Source: Treponema sp.
GTDB taxonomy: Bacteria; Spirochaetota; Spirochaetia; Treponematales; Breznakiellaceae
Reading direction: 5' to 3'
Assembly: GCA_009777535.1 (NCBI GenBank)
Contig: WRLP01000004.1
Coordinates: 96,877 to 160,876 of the forward strand
Length of the DNA: 64,000 nucleotides
Shown here: positions 1 to 8,526 of the stretch, piece by piece
Layout of the letters: each line of letters opens with the position of its first letter
Position numbering within the stretch: the stretch's first letter is position 1
The notes under the pieces: model-generated
The model's database searches: none
The model's input: the letters and a program-made list of their open reading frames with translations, nothing else
What the model was told of the DNA's origin: nothing
Made by a program: the position numbers and the translations under genes

Positions 1-624
1 CATAAAAGCATCTTCAAGTAAAAAACCGGCCACCTTAGTCCGTACAAGGGCGTAAAGATGGGCGCGGCTTCCGGCGGCAAGAGCAATATCTCTTGCAAGA
101 GAACGAATATATGCGCCGCTTGAACAATGTACGAAAATCTGCGCGAAGGGAGGATCCCAAAGGCGCAGTTCCAGTTTATGGATATGTACAGGCCGCTTTT
201 GCATAGCCGGCATCTGCCCCGAACGGGCAAGAACAGAAGCTCTTTTACCATCAATGTGGATTGCCGAATATGCCGGCGGCGCCTGCATAATCGCTCCGGT
301 AAATTGGGCAAGGACATTCTCGACGGCCTCACGGGAAGGCAGGGGAGCGCAGGCCACTGTCTTTCCTTCCGGATCAAGAGTGTCGGTTTCAAGGCCAAAA
401 TGTATCGTACCCGTGTATTGTTTATCGCAGCCGGAAAACCATTTGCTTAGTTTAAGCGCCCTGCCGCATAATACAACGAGAAGCCCTTCGGCAAATTTGT
501 CCAGGGTACCGGTGTGGCCGACCTTGCCTGTTCCAAGCGTCATTTTAATTGTTCCCAGCGCTTCAAAAGAAGTGAGGCCCGTTTTTTTATGGAGTAATAT
601 TAATCCCGAAGGAGCTGGGATCAA
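1..624 (-). CDS. truB: tRNA pseudouridine(55) synthase TruB (partial, C-terminus beyond window)
   Basis: TruB isomerises U55 in the T-loop of tRNAs in the cytoplasm. The reading frame is open from 624 to the window edge (208 codons). It carries the family core GHTGTLDKFAEGLL, with the catalytic Asp in TLD near residue 45, and further downstream the GAYIRSLARD motif. I place the start at a TTG (624-622) that overlaps the rbfA stop (TTGA), with GGAG a few bases upstream; no ATG lies before the conserved core. It is the last visible gene of the rimP-nusA-infB-rbfA-truB operon. The C-terminus lies outside the window. Identity is confident; the start is inferred. Confidence 0.93.
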   Translation of the reverse strand, partial: MIPAPSGLILLHKKTGLTSFEALGTIKMTLGTGKVGHTGTLDKFAEGLLVVLCGRALKLSKWFSGCDKQYTGTIHFGLETDTLDPEGKTVACAPLPSREAVENVLAQFTGAIMQAPPAYSAIHIDGKRASVLARSGQMPAMQKRPVHIHKLELRLWDPPFAQIFVHCSSGAYIRSLARDIALAAGSRAHLYALVRTKVAGFLLEDAFM

Positions 625-998
625 GGGGAATTCTCCGCTTCAGCTTTCGCGGAATCGACAAGGTCTTCGATTTTTTTAATCAGGTCAAAGCCCCTGCCTA
701 TACTTTTATCGCCGTGGAAGCGCAGACGCGGAATTTTTCGAACACGCATGGCCTTCCCAAGCTGGGATTGTATAAAACCGGCGGCGCTCTGCAGGCCGGC
801 TGCACCGCGTTCTATTCCGTCCGCCCAGCGTACGTCAGAAACATAGACATCGGCAAAGGAGAGATCGCTTGATACATCAACACCTGTTATCGAAAGAAAT
901 GAATTTACCCTTTTATCCTTTATTTTACCTTCAAGAATAAGAGAACTGATTATTTCTTTTATTAATTGCCCCAAACGTTCCGGGCGGTATCCAGCCAT
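621..998 (-). CDS. rbfA: 30S ribosome-binding factor RbfA
   Basis: RbfA is a small KH-like protein that binds the 30S subunit and helps 16S rRNA 5'-end maturation. The 125-residue product has the typical RbfA length and pattern: an N-terminal RPERLGQLIKEIISSLI helix, and RKIPRLRFHGDKSIGRG before the last helix. It sits 21 nt after infB and overlaps the start of truB by 4 nt, the usual bacterial order. The upstream AAGAGAA is a weak ribosome-binding site, so co-translation with infB is likely. Confidence 0.95.
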   Translation of the reverse strand: MAGYRPERLGQLIKEIISSLILEGKIKDKRVNSFLSITGVDVSSDLSFADVYVSDVRWADGIERGAAGLQSAAGFIQSQLGKAMRVRKIPRLRFHGDKSIGRGFDLIKKIEDLVDSAKAEAENSP

Positions 999-1019
999 AG
1001 GTATATTCTCTTGTTTCCA

Positions 1020-3536
1020 TTACTTCGAGCCCAATTTCCGGGCAATTTGTACAACTTCTATTACTTCAAACTGATCGCCGGCCTGGACATCATCAAACCC
1101 TTCCAGGCCGATACCGCACTCATATCCTGAGGAAACTTCCCTAACATCGTCCTTGAAACGTTTAAGGGAAGAAATATTGCCGCTGTGTATTACAATCTGG
1201 TTTCTAAGGACATTTACGCTAGCTGTACGCTTTATTGTTCCGCTATTCACATAACAACCTGCTATTGTACCAATTTTCGGCACCTTGAAAGTTTCCCTTA
1301 CTTCAACCGTTGCAATTACTTCTTCTTTGGTATCCGGCCTTAGCATTCCTTCCATAGCCAGCTGAATTTCTTCTACAGCCTTGTAAATAACATTATACTT
1401 TCTTATGTCAATTTTTTCCTGCTCGGCCAGAGTCTTCGCCTTTGGAAGCGGTCTTACATTAAAGCCGATAATAATTGCGTTAGACGCAACCGCAAGATCC
1501 ACATCTCCCTCGCTGATCGGCCCGGGAAGCGCCTGTATAACATTCAGGCGTACTTCACCGGTGGAAAGTTTTTCAAGGCTCGAACGCAGGGCTTCTGCCG
1601 AACCCTGGACGTCTGCTTTAATAATAACCTTCAACTCCTGAATTGCGCCGTCGCTGATCATATCATGCAGGTTGTCCATTGTAATTTTTCTGATATGCTT
1701 GGCGTCTTCAAAGCGTTTCAGTTCCTGCCGCTTGGAAGAAAATTCACGCGCAACCTTTTCATCTGCAACCACCTGCAGGGGATCCCCGGCATTTGGAATG
1801 CCTTCAAAACCCAGCACTTCAACCGGCATTGACGGCATCGCCTTTGTGAGTTTTTCACCCTTATCATTAAAAATCGCACGTACCTTGCCGGGCCAAATAC
1901 CGGCTACAAAGGAATTACCGATAGCCAGTGTTCCTTTTTCGATCATTACAGTCGCTACAATGCCGCGCCCATGATCAATTCTTGATTCAAGAATTTTTCC
2001 TTCCGCGCTTCGCTGATAATTTGCCTTAACGTCCAAAAGCTCGGCTTCCAGCAGAATTACCTCGATAAGTTTGTCAATGCCGGTTTTTTGAAGCGCCGAC
2101 AACTCTACAAACATTGTCTGTCCGCCCCAGCTTTCAGGCATAAGGCCCAGATCAGAAAGTTGACTCTTTACTTTATCGGGGTTGGCCTCGGGCTTATCAA
2201 TTTTGTTAACCGCAACAATTATCGGTACATCCGCTTCCTTGGCATGGTTAATGGCCTCGACTGTCTGTGGCATAACGCCGTCATCGGCGGCAACAACCAG
2301 TACGACGATGTCAGTAACCTGGGCGCCTCTTGCCCTCATTCTGGTAAAGGCTTCATGGCCGGGAGTATCCAAAAAGGTTATTCTTCCCAGCGGTGTTTCG
2401 ACCATGTAGGCGCCGATATGCTGGGTAATGCCGCCGAATTCGCCGGAGACCACATCGGCCATACGAATCGCGTCCAGAAGTTTTGTCTTTCCGTGATCAA
2501 CATGTCCCATAACGGTTACCACAGGCGGTCTTGGCATCATTATCGCATCATCATCGGAGGCCGTTTCAATTACCGTCTCGTCGTAGAGGCTGACAATTTT
2601 TACATCAGCCCCGAATTCGGCGGCGAGGATTGTGGCCGTATCCGCATCGATCTGCTGATTGATCGTGACCATCTGTCCCATGCTCATCAGCTTTTGGATA
2701 AGATCGGATGCTTTAAGGTTCATCTTTCGCGCAAGTTCCGAAACAGAAATTACTTCCATAATGTCGATAGATTTCGGCACCGGATTTGCTATATGGGTGA
2801 TTTTTTTCTTGGTTTGGAGGAGTTTTTCCTCCATTTCCAGTTCTTTTTCCTTGCGGTTGTACGCCGGCTTTTTTGCCTTAAACGTTCTTTTAACGCCCTT
2901 TCCCTCGGGCAGGGGACCCGGCGTACCGGTGCCGCTGCGGCCTGGAAACCCTGTACGGGCGCCGCTGCCGCCAGAATCGTTCCTGGCGCCGGGCGTTCTG
3001 TTTACAAATCCCGGCCTTCCGGCTCCTGCAGGTCTCTGTCCAAAACCGGAGCCCCTTGGACGCGGTGCATCGGTATCATGCCTGCCTCCGGTTCTGCCGG
3101 TTGATTCAGTATATCTGGAAGATGTATTTTCACTGTGTCTTTCATTGTGTCTCTGTCCGACCAGTCGGCCGCCCACCCTGCCTGCCGCGGCAGCCGGCCT
3201 CTGGGCAAACGGGAATGAACTTACCTGGTTCTCGCCTTTATCATCAGCTTTTCGTATAAACGGTTTATCACCCTTCCTGGGCGCTTCCCTGGCGCTATCG
3301 GTTTTTTTTCCATGAGCCACTTTACCGGGAGCGGTAACCTGACGACCGGTAACTACAACTTTTGGATGCGGTTTCCCCGCCGGGGCAGGGGCAGAAGGTT
3401 TTTTCATGACGACTTTAACCTTGCGGCGTTCGCCATGCTCTACCGGGTTTTTTCCCTCGGAGCTTTCATGCTCGCCTGGAGAATGTTTAATAAGCGGCGC
3501 TTTCGGCTTTTTCGTGTTACCAGTTTCCTCTGCCAT
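1020..3536 (-). CDS. infB: Translation initiation factor IF-2
   Basis: IF-2 is the GTPase that delivers initiator fMet-tRNA to the 30S subunit and promotes subunit joining. The 838-residue protein has a long basic, Gly/Pro/Arg-rich disordered N-terminal part (about residues 1-230). An IF2-N domain follows ([21 protein letters not shown]). The G domain near residue 345 shows GHVDHGKT (G1), DTPGHEAF (G3) and NKIDKP (G4). The C-terminal IF-2 domains end in the [18 protein letters not shown] block. It lies 15 nt downstream of nusA. The variable N-terminus is typical of the family and not itself diagnostic. Confidence 0.98.
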   Translation of the reverse strand: MAEETGNTKKPKAPLIKHSPGEHESSEGKNPVEHGERRKVKVVMKKPSAPAPAGKPHPKVVVTGRQVTAPGKVAHGKKTDSAREAPRKGDKPFIRKADDKGENQVSSFPFAQRPAAAAGRVGGRLVGQRHNERHSENTSSRYTESTGRTGGRHDTDAPRPRGSGFGQRPAGAGRPGFVNRTPGARNDSGGSGARTGFPGRSGTGTPGPLPEGKGVKRTFKAKKPAYNRKEKELEMEEKLLQTKKKITHIANPVPKSIDIMEVISVSELARKMNLKASDLIQKLMSMGQMVTINQQIDADTATILAAEFGADVKIVSLYDETVIETASDDDAIMMPRPPVVTVMGHVDHGKTKLLDAIRMADVVSGEFGGITQHIGAYMVETPLGRITFLDTPGHEAFTRMRARGAQVTDIVVLVVAADDGVMPQTVEAINHAKEADVPIIVAVNKIDKPEANPDKVKSQLSDLGLMPESWGGQTMFVELSALQKTGIDKLIEVILLEAELLDVKANYQRSAEGKILESRIDHGRGIVATVMIEKGTLAIGNSFVAGIWPGKVRAIFNDKGEKLTKAMPSMPVEVLGFEGIPNAGDPLQVVADEKVAREFSSKRQELKRFEDAKHIRKITMDNLHDMISDGAIQELKVIIKADVQGSAEALRSSLEKLSTGEVRLNVIQALPGPISEGDVDLAVASNAIIIGFNVRPLPKAKTLAEQEKIDIRKYNVIYKAVEEIQLAMEGMLRPDTKEEVIATVEVRETFKVPKIGTIAGCYVNSGTIKRTASVNVLRNQIVIHSGNISSLKRFKDDVREVSSGYECGIGLEGFDDVQAGDQFEVIEVVQIARKLGSK

Positions 3537-3551
3537 AAATTTCCTTTGGAT

Positions 3552-5042
3552 TTATTCCTCTTCCTCATACTCAAAGCTAAGACCTATGCCGCAGCTTGGA
3601 CAGGTATGCATGTCCACAGTAATCTTCGAACCGCATTCCGGACATTCATATTCCTCCGCCTCATCATCCTGCTCGTCATCTTCCGTTACTCCATCATCGT
3701 CCTGTCCGGCTTCTACTGACTCACCGGTTTCTTCTTCTTCCTCAATAATCTCAACATATTCGTCGATCAGCTTACGCAGCCCATCGAGCTGTTCCACGGT
3801 TATTCCCTTGTCCTCAAGTTCCTTTTGGCTTAAGGCAAGGAAATCCTCGATGAATTCGATGCCATTGTCGAGAAGGATTTGCGTAAGCTGTGCGTCAACA
3901 CCAGGCAGCTCGCTGATACGGGAAAATTCATCTGTATAGGAATCCGAATCGCCGAACAGCTCGGAAACAGCCCGCCGCGATTCGGCGGCGATGTCCATTT
4001 CGGCGAACTGGGTATCGGTTTTTACATCAATATTCCAGTCCACAAGCCTGTTCGCCAGGCGGACATTAAGGCCCTGTTTACCGATTGCCAGTGATAAAAG
4101 ATTATCCGCGACCACCGCGAGAGCCTGGTGCTTGCCCTCGTCCAGGATAATAACTTCCCGAACTTCGGCCGGCGAAAGGGCGTTCTTGATGAAACGCTTT
4201 GGCTCGGGATCGTATTTCAATATATCGATTTTTTCCCCTTCGAGTTCTTTTATCACCGCCTGAATCCGCACACCTTTCAGCCCAACGCAGGCCCCAACCG
4301 GATCAACATCTTCCCTGTTTGAGTACACGGCAAGTTTTGTACGGAATCCGGGCTCACGGACAATTTTATGGATTTCCACCGTTTTGTCATAAATCTCGGG
4401 AACCTCCAGCTCAAAAATAGCCCGCACAAATTCGGTATGCGTCCTGGAAAGCACTACCTGAAGGCCGGCCGGAGTTTTATTCACCTCGGCAATCAACGCC
4501 TTTATTCTGTCATTTACATGATAGGTTTCTCTTGGAGACTGATATTTACGCGGAAGTATGCCTTCCATTTTTCCAAGATCTACATAAATGGTTCCATTGC
4601 GTTCACGCTGATAGTAGCCGATAATTATTTCGCCTACCTTGTCCTTGAATTCAGAATAAAGACTGTCTTTCTGAATTTCCCTGATGGTCTGATGTGCGGT
4701 CTGCTTCGCGCTCTGAACGGCAATTCGGTCAAATTCACGCGGATCGAGCTCTACGAGTATCTCGTCTCCCACATCGGCATCGGGATTCAATTCCCGCGCT
4801 TCTTCCAGATCTATTTCAGTAACAGGATCATAAACACCGTCCGGTTCCACAATTTTTTTCTGCGCGTAGATTGAAACTTCTCTATTTTCATCGTCGAACC
4901 GGACCACCGCGTTATCAGCATTGCCAAAACGGTGCCTGTACGCGGCAATAAGCGTATCTTCTATCGTCCGCAATATAAGTTCCTCGGATATCCCCCTATC
5001 CTGACTAAGCTGACGGATTGCCTGTGTCATATCTGTTCCCAA
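3552..5042 (-). CDS. nusA: Transcription termination/antitermination factor NusA with a C-terminal zinc-ribbon-like tail
   Basis: NusA binds RNA polymerase and modulates pausing, termination and antitermination. The 496-residue product has the NusA N-terminal domain, an S1 domain around residues 130-200, two KH domains and a C-terminal helix-hairpin region. An acidic stretch follows, then four cysteines arranged CPEC...CPSC (about residues 469-485), which look like a zinc ribbon; E. coli NusA lacks these. Start: AGGAGG (5049-5054) lies 6 nt before a TTG at 5042, so I keep this start. An ATG at 5030, overlapping the rimP stop as ATGA, is the alternative. Function is certain; the role of the tail is unknown. 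Confidence 0.96.
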   Translation of the reverse strand: MGTDMTQAIRQLSQDRGISEELILRTIEDTLIAAYRHRFGNADNAVVRFDDENREVSIYAQKKIVEPDGVYDPVTEIDLEEARELNPDADVGDEILVELDPREFDRIAVQSAKQTAHQTIREIQKDSLYSEFKDKVGEIIIGYYQRERNGTIYVDLGKMEGILPRKYQSPRETYHVNDRIKALIAEVNKTPAGLQVVLSRTHTEFVRAIFELEVPEIYDKTVEIHKIVREPGFRTKLAVYSNREDVDPVGACVGLKGVRIQAVIKELEGEKIDILKYDPEPKRFIKNALSPAEVREVIILDEGKHQALAVVADNLLSLAIGKQGLNVRLANRLVDWNIDVKTDTQFAEMDIAAESRRAVSELFGDSDSYTDEFSRISELPGVDAQLTQILLDNGIEFIEDFLALSQKELEDKGITVEQLDGLRKLIDEYVEIIEEEEETGESVEAGQDDDGVTEDDEQDDEAEEYECPECGSKITVDMHTCPSCGIGLSFEYEEEE

Positions 5043-5527
5043 TTTATACCTCCTGTCGAATCAAGTTTTGCCTTGGCGATAATTTCATATTCCAGCCGCA
5101 TCGATCCTTCTTTTCCTTTTAACAAAATCCCTTTTTCATCGGCAACTTCCAAAATCCCCGCCGACCAGTCCGAAATGTCGGTACGGTAACAGCGCACTCC
5201 CCTGCCCAAATAATGGGCAAATTCCACACCGTCTCTTATAAGACGGTCTATTCCGGGCGAGGATACCTCAAGATAAATATCCTGCTCCGGAAAAGCCAGT
5301 TCCAGTCTGGGCATAATGGCGCGGTGAGCCCTGGAACAATCATCTGTTCCTACAGACATTCCATTGTATACCACTGCCCGAACCTGTACGCTTCCCCTGT
5401 GCCTGGAAACAGTCAGCTGAATCAGCTTAAGCCCAAGTCCTTTAAGGATCGTTTCCAGGGTTTCCTGCAGGGCAGCCCACTGGTTTCCTGTTGTGGAAAC
5501 ATCGGCTTCATTGGCGGAATACCGCAT
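5027..5527 (-). CDS. rimP: Ribosome maturation factor RimP
   Basis: RimP assists 30S subunit assembly. The protein shows the RimP pattern: an N-terminal alpha/beta domain, the DCSRAHRAIMPRLE segment, then YLEVSSPGIDRLIR, which is the family signature. I chose the ATG at 5527 because AAGGTGAT lies directly in front of it; the frame is open six codons further upstream but without a site there. The stop overlaps nusA, so the two are coupled. It is the first gene of the operon, behind a promoter and a leader terminator. Confidence 0.93.
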   Translation of the reverse strand: MRYSANEADVSTTGNQWAALQETLETILKGLGLKLIQLTVSRHRGSVQVRAVVYNGMSVGTDDCSRAHRAIMPRLELAFPEQDIYLEVSSPGIDRLIRDGVEFAHYLGRGVRCYRTDISDWSAGILEVADEKGILLKGKEGSMRLEYEIIAKAKLDSTGGINWEQI

Positions 5528-5543
5528 TTTATCACCTTGAAAC

Positions 5544-5575
5544 AAAAAAAAGGGCTCCGCGAAGCCCCTTTTTTT
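5544..5575 (-). terminator. Intrinsic terminator in the leader of rimP-nusA-infB (attenuator candidate)
   Basis: On the minus strand a GC-rich hairpin (GGGCTT/GAGCCC, loop CGCG, 5567-5552) is preceded by seven A and followed by eight T (5551-5544). It lies between the rimP promoter (-10 at 5605-5600) and the rimP start at 5527, so transcripts must read through it to express the operon. No minus-strand gene lies upstream for it to terminate. The hairpin and T-tract are seen; regulatory use is inferred. Confidence 0.8.
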
Positions 5576-5599
5576 AAATGAAAAACTATGCTGATTAAA

Positions 5600-5628
5600 A
5601 AAATATCAATTTATCAAAAAATTGTCAA
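5600..5628 (-). promoter_or_regulatory. Promoter of the rimP-nusA-infB operon
   Basis: The minus strand carries TTGACA (5628-5623), a 17-bp spacer and TATTTT (5605-5600). Transcription would begin near 5593, giving a leader of about 65 nt that contains the terminator hairpin before rimP. Confidence 0.7.
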
Positions 5629-5647
5629 TAGGGCGTTTTATTATTTG

Positions 5648-5676
5648 TTGATCTTATGCCTTTTTATATCTATAAT
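5648..5676 (+). promoter_or_regulatory. Promoter of the H-NOX gene
   Basis: TTGATC (5648-5653), 17-bp spacer, TATAAT (5671-5676). Transcription should begin near 5683, leaving a 20-nt leader with a GGGGG ribosome-binding site before the ATG at 5703. It is divergent from the rimP promoter. Confidence 0.75.
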
Positions 5677-5702
5677 TGTGAGCTAAACAAGGGGGTTGTT
5701 TA

Positions 5703-6239
5703 ATGAAAATGCAGATTATCGCGTGTTTGTCTGAACTGGTAAAAGAGAAATTCGGTGCAGAAAAATGGAAAGAGATAGTAAAACGATCCGGTTTGGACAG
5801 CTTCAAAAACTATAACCTTTATATTCGCGGAATGGATATTGTCGACGAGAAAGTTTTTGAAATAATAAATAATACCTGCGACGTTTTGAAGATAAGCAAG
5901 GAGCAGGCCGCCGATGCCTTTGGAGAATACTGGGTTTGTGTTTACGCTCCCAAGCACTACAAAAACTACTTTAGCAGGTTTTCCACCGCCAGGGAATTTA
6001 TTATGGGCATGGACTCTGTCCACGAAGAAGTAACCAGGAATATCGCAAATGCCCGCCCCCCGCGGTTCGATATAGAAAAACTGGATGAAACGCGGATTAA
6101 GGTGCGTTACAAATCCGAACGCAAAATGATTGATTTCTACGTTAGTTTGGCAAAAGGTATCGGCAAGTATTTCAAAACACCGCTGGAAGTAAAAAAACTT
6201 TCTGAAGAGTATGTAGAAATAAACTTTGCCCCGAAATAA
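5703..6239 (+). CDS. Stand-alone H-NOX (haem NO/O2-binding) sensor protein
   Basis: H-NOX domains bind haem and sense NO or O2, usually passing the signal to a histidine kinase, diguanylate cyclase or chemoreceptor. The 178-residue protein is a single H-NOX domain. His107 in MGMDSVHEEV is in the position of the proximal haem ligand, and Y136-x-S138-x-R140 (YKSER) is the haem-propionate motif. There is no signal peptide, membrane segment or output domain. It is monocistronic, with its own promoter. No kinase or cyclase lies beside it, so its partner must be encoded elsewhere. Gas specificity cannot be read from the sequence alone. Confidence 0.9.
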   Translation: MKMQIIACLSELVKEKFGAEKWKEIVKRSGLDSFKNYNLYIRGMDIVDEKVFEIINNTCDVLKISKEQAADAFGEYWVCVYAPKHYKNYFSRFSTAREFIMGMDSVHEEVTRNIANARPPRFDIEKLDETRIKVRYKSERKMIDFYVSLAKGIGKYFKTPLEVKKLSEEYVEINFAPK

Positions 6240-6260
6240 AGCCCGGAGCGTTTTCTGTTT

Positions 6261-7382
6261 CTATGATTTTTCCAGCAGGAACAGGTATTCCCTTACATGA
6301 ATTTCACGGTTAGAAAGATTTCTGCTGCCCCTGAAAGAATTATACTTTACCTGTGATATTTCCAGGTCGCCGTATTTTGCCAGAGCCTTGTCCATCTGCC
6401 TTAAACTAATGAAGCCGTCGGAATTAAAGGAAATTATCACATATTTTGATTTGATATTTTCGACAAGGCTCATCAATGTCCTTAAAGCCTCGTTCTTTTT
6501 ATTGTACTCGGAACGGTTCCAGTTCACCGGGATACCGGATACTTCACTCATTTTCTCCGGACGTTTATAATCGAGGATTAAATTCAGCATAAAGTAATTG
6601 GAGCCGTACGGATGCTGATTATACGGCGGATCAAGATACGCCGCATCCACCTCGTCTGCTGTTTTTATTATTTCGTTTGAATCTCCCTGGTAAATTTTAG
6701 TTTGGCAGTTAAAATTGCTGAATACCGGAAACGGCAGCCTTATTTCTCCCCTAATTCTTGATAAGGCGTCCTGTTTTTTACCGCCGAACTGCCCTACCCC
6801 TGTTTCCCTGTTTTTATAAAAGCCTTTGAAAACTCCGGAAGTATTTGCGTGTACAGATGCCTGAGCCAACAGCGGCGCCAAAAAATATTTCCGGCAGCTT
6901 TCCGGTATTTTATCGATCAATTGCCTGGCGGTATCAACATACATCGCGTTTCTTACAGTGTAAAAGGCGCGCTCGCCGCTTTTAATGTTATTATCGTCCA
7001 TGGGCGCATAACATTCGGCTATAATCCCTTTTACAAGATTATCGTTTAACTGCCCGACAAGTTCCCTGTAATATTTTTCCAGCAGCTCTTTATCACGATC
7101 TTCCCTATTCGACAAATAACACTCATTTATCACCCTGGAATAATTTTCAAGATCGTTTGTCAAAAGCAGTTCTGAAAACTGTTTGAAATACCTTGCAACA
7201 ATGCCCGAACCACTGAAAACATCGAACATTTTTAATTTATTTTTTCCAAGACGTTTTTGTACTTTTTTTATCCCCTCTCCGATAAAGCCCAACAAAGCCC
7301 TCTTGTTTCCCAGGTAAGTGATTAGCTGCTGCGAGAGGTATTCTTCTTTTTCAACGTTGAAAAAATCCGCCTGAGTACTCAT
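6261..7382 (-). CDS. DNA N6-adenine methyltransferase (D12/Dam-like class), orphan
   Basis: The enzyme transfers a methyl group from SAM to adenine N6 in a specific DNA sequence. Motifs in order: YLGNKR (motif X, residues 23-28), FDVFSGSG (motif I, SAM binding, 53-60), DPPY (motif IV, catalysis, 251-254) followed by NQHPYGSNY. Length (373 aa) fits type II modification enzymes. No restriction endonuclease is adjacent, so it may be an orphan regulatory methylase or a restriction-modification remnant. TACAAT lies 6 nt before the ATG, with no Shine-Dalgarno, suggesting a leaderless mRNA. The recognition sequence is unknown. Confidence 0.88.
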   Translation of the reverse strand: MSTQADFFNVEKEEYLSQQLITYLGNKRALLGFIGEGIKKVQKRLGKNKLKMFDVFSGSGIVARYFKQFSELLLTNDLENYSRVINECYLSNREDRDKELLEKYYRELVGQLNDNLVKGIIAECYAPMDDNNIKSGERAFYTVRNAMYVDTARQLIDKIPESCRKYFLAPLLAQASVHANTSGVFKGFYKNRETGVGQFGGKKQDALSRIRGEIRLPFPVFSNFNCQTKIYQGDSNEIIKTADEVDAAYLDPPYNQHPYGSNYFMLNLILDYKRPEKMSEVSGIPVNWNRSEYNKKNEALRTLMSLVENIKSKYVIISFNSDGFISLRQMDKALAKYGDLEISQVKYNSFRGSRNLSNREIHVREYLFLLEKS

Positions 7383-7449
7383 GGGAATATTGTAACATAA
7401 ATAGAGTCTCCTTATCTCTCCAATGTCGCATTCTTTTTACTGAGTATTT

Positions 7450-7568
7450 TAAGAAATGTGCGCCCGGAATTGGCAATAAGGGGTGTCAGAGGTAAAAGTG
7501 CAGTGCCTGCACTGTGCTTTTGACCTCTGACAGGCCCCCCATTGCCTGTGTCAAGCGCACATTTCTTA
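7450..7568. repeat. 119-bp foldback element (MITE-like) between methylase and metA
   Basis: Perfect 14-bp ends TAAGAAATGTGCGC (7450-7463) and their inverse (7555-7568) enclose nested inverted repeats: GGCAAT/ATTGCC, then TGTCAGAGGT.AAAAG against CTTTTGACCTCTGACA. Almost the whole element can form one long hairpin. It encodes nothing. The ends are TA-flanked, as in Tc1/IS630-type elements, but this is only suggestive. The rest of 7383-7608 holds the start-proximal signals of the two flanking genes. Confidence 0.75.
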
Positions 7569-7608
7569 GGAGCTATTCACAAAACAAAAAGCATGCTACA
7601 AATTAACC

Positions 7609-8526
7609 ATGCCAATTAAAATCCCCAGAGCCTTACCCGCATTTGACGCTTTAAGCAGGGAACGTGTTTTTGTAATGACCGAGGACAGGGCCGAACATCA
7701 GGACATAAGACCCCTGCGTGTCGGTATCCTGAACCTGATGCCCACCACAGTGGACACCGAGATACAGCTTCTGCGCCTTTTGGGTAACAGCCCTTTACAG
7801 ATTGATATTACCTTTCTGCACATGGGCAGCCATGAATCCAAAAACGCTCCGCCGGGCCACCTTGAAAAATTTTACATCAGCGTCCAGGAAATTGTCTCGA
7901 TGAAAATAAGGTTCGACGGACTGATCATCACCGGCGCGCCCGTTGAAACCCTGCCCTTTGAGGAAGTCGACTACTGGAATGAATTTGCCGAAGTTATCGA
8001 CTATTCGACTAAAAACGTTTATTCGATCATGCATATATGCTGGGGGGCACAGGCCGGCCTGTACCGCCGTTATGGGATACCAAAAAGGCCGCTGGAAAAA
8101 AAACTCTTCGGCGTTTTCCCCCACGCCGTAAACGAGTACTACCATGCCCTGTTCCGGGGTTTTGACGATGAATTTCTTGCCCCCCAGTCAAGGCATACAA
8201 CCTGCGACCGTTCTGCCATCGCGGCGGAGCCGAGGCTGACAATCCAGTCCGAAACAGACGAAACCGGTGTTTTTATTGTAACTGCCCGCGAAGGCCGAGA
8301 GGTCTATGTTACCGGCCATCTGGAGTACGAGCCGCTGACACTGGACGGTGAATACCGAAGAGATGTTTCAAAAGGGCTGCCCATCGAAATCCCGAAAAAC
8401 TATTACCCTGATGATGATCCATCGAAGACTCCGGTTGTACGCTGGCGCGCCCACGCCAATTTGTTTTTTTACAACTGGCTCAATTTTGTATATCAGGAAA
8501 CCCCGTACGATCTGAAGGATCTGTGA
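7609..8526 (+). CDS. metA: Homoserine O-acyltransferase MetA, predicted acetyl-CoA type
   Basis: MetA acylates homoserine in the first committed step of methionine synthesis. The 305-residue protein aligns end to end with the MetA family. The catalytic Cys is C144 in HICWGAQAG (C142 in E. coli), and VTGHLEYE carries the His and Glu. The residue matching E. coli G111, which governs acyl choice, is E113 in GAPVETLPF; Glu there is known to favour acetyl-CoA over succinyl-CoA. There is no Shine-Dalgarno; TGCTACAAA (extended -10-like) ends 6 nt before the ATG. Its 3' end overlaps the convergent EutT-like gene by 47 bp. Confidence 0.93.
   Translation: MPIKIPRALPAFDALSRERVFVMTEDRAEHQDIRPLRVGILNLMPTTVDTEIQLLRLLGNSPLQIDITFLHMGSHESKNAPPGHLEKFYISVQEIVSMKIRFDGLIITGAPVETLPFEEVDYWNEFAEVIDYSTKNVYSIMHICWGAQAGLYRRYGIPKRPLEKKLFGVFPHAVNEYYHALFRGFDDEFLAPQSRHTTCDRSAIAAEPRLTIQSETDETGVFIVTAREGREVYVTGHLEYEPLTLDGEYRRDVSKGLPIEIPKNYYPDDDPSKTPVVRWRAHANLFFYNWLNFVYQETPYDLKDL

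Noticed and set aside
2088..3104. Long plus-strand open frame (338 codons) opposite infB
   Set aside because: Antisense shadow of a conserved gene, with His/Cys/Arg-rich composition typical of the reverse frame.
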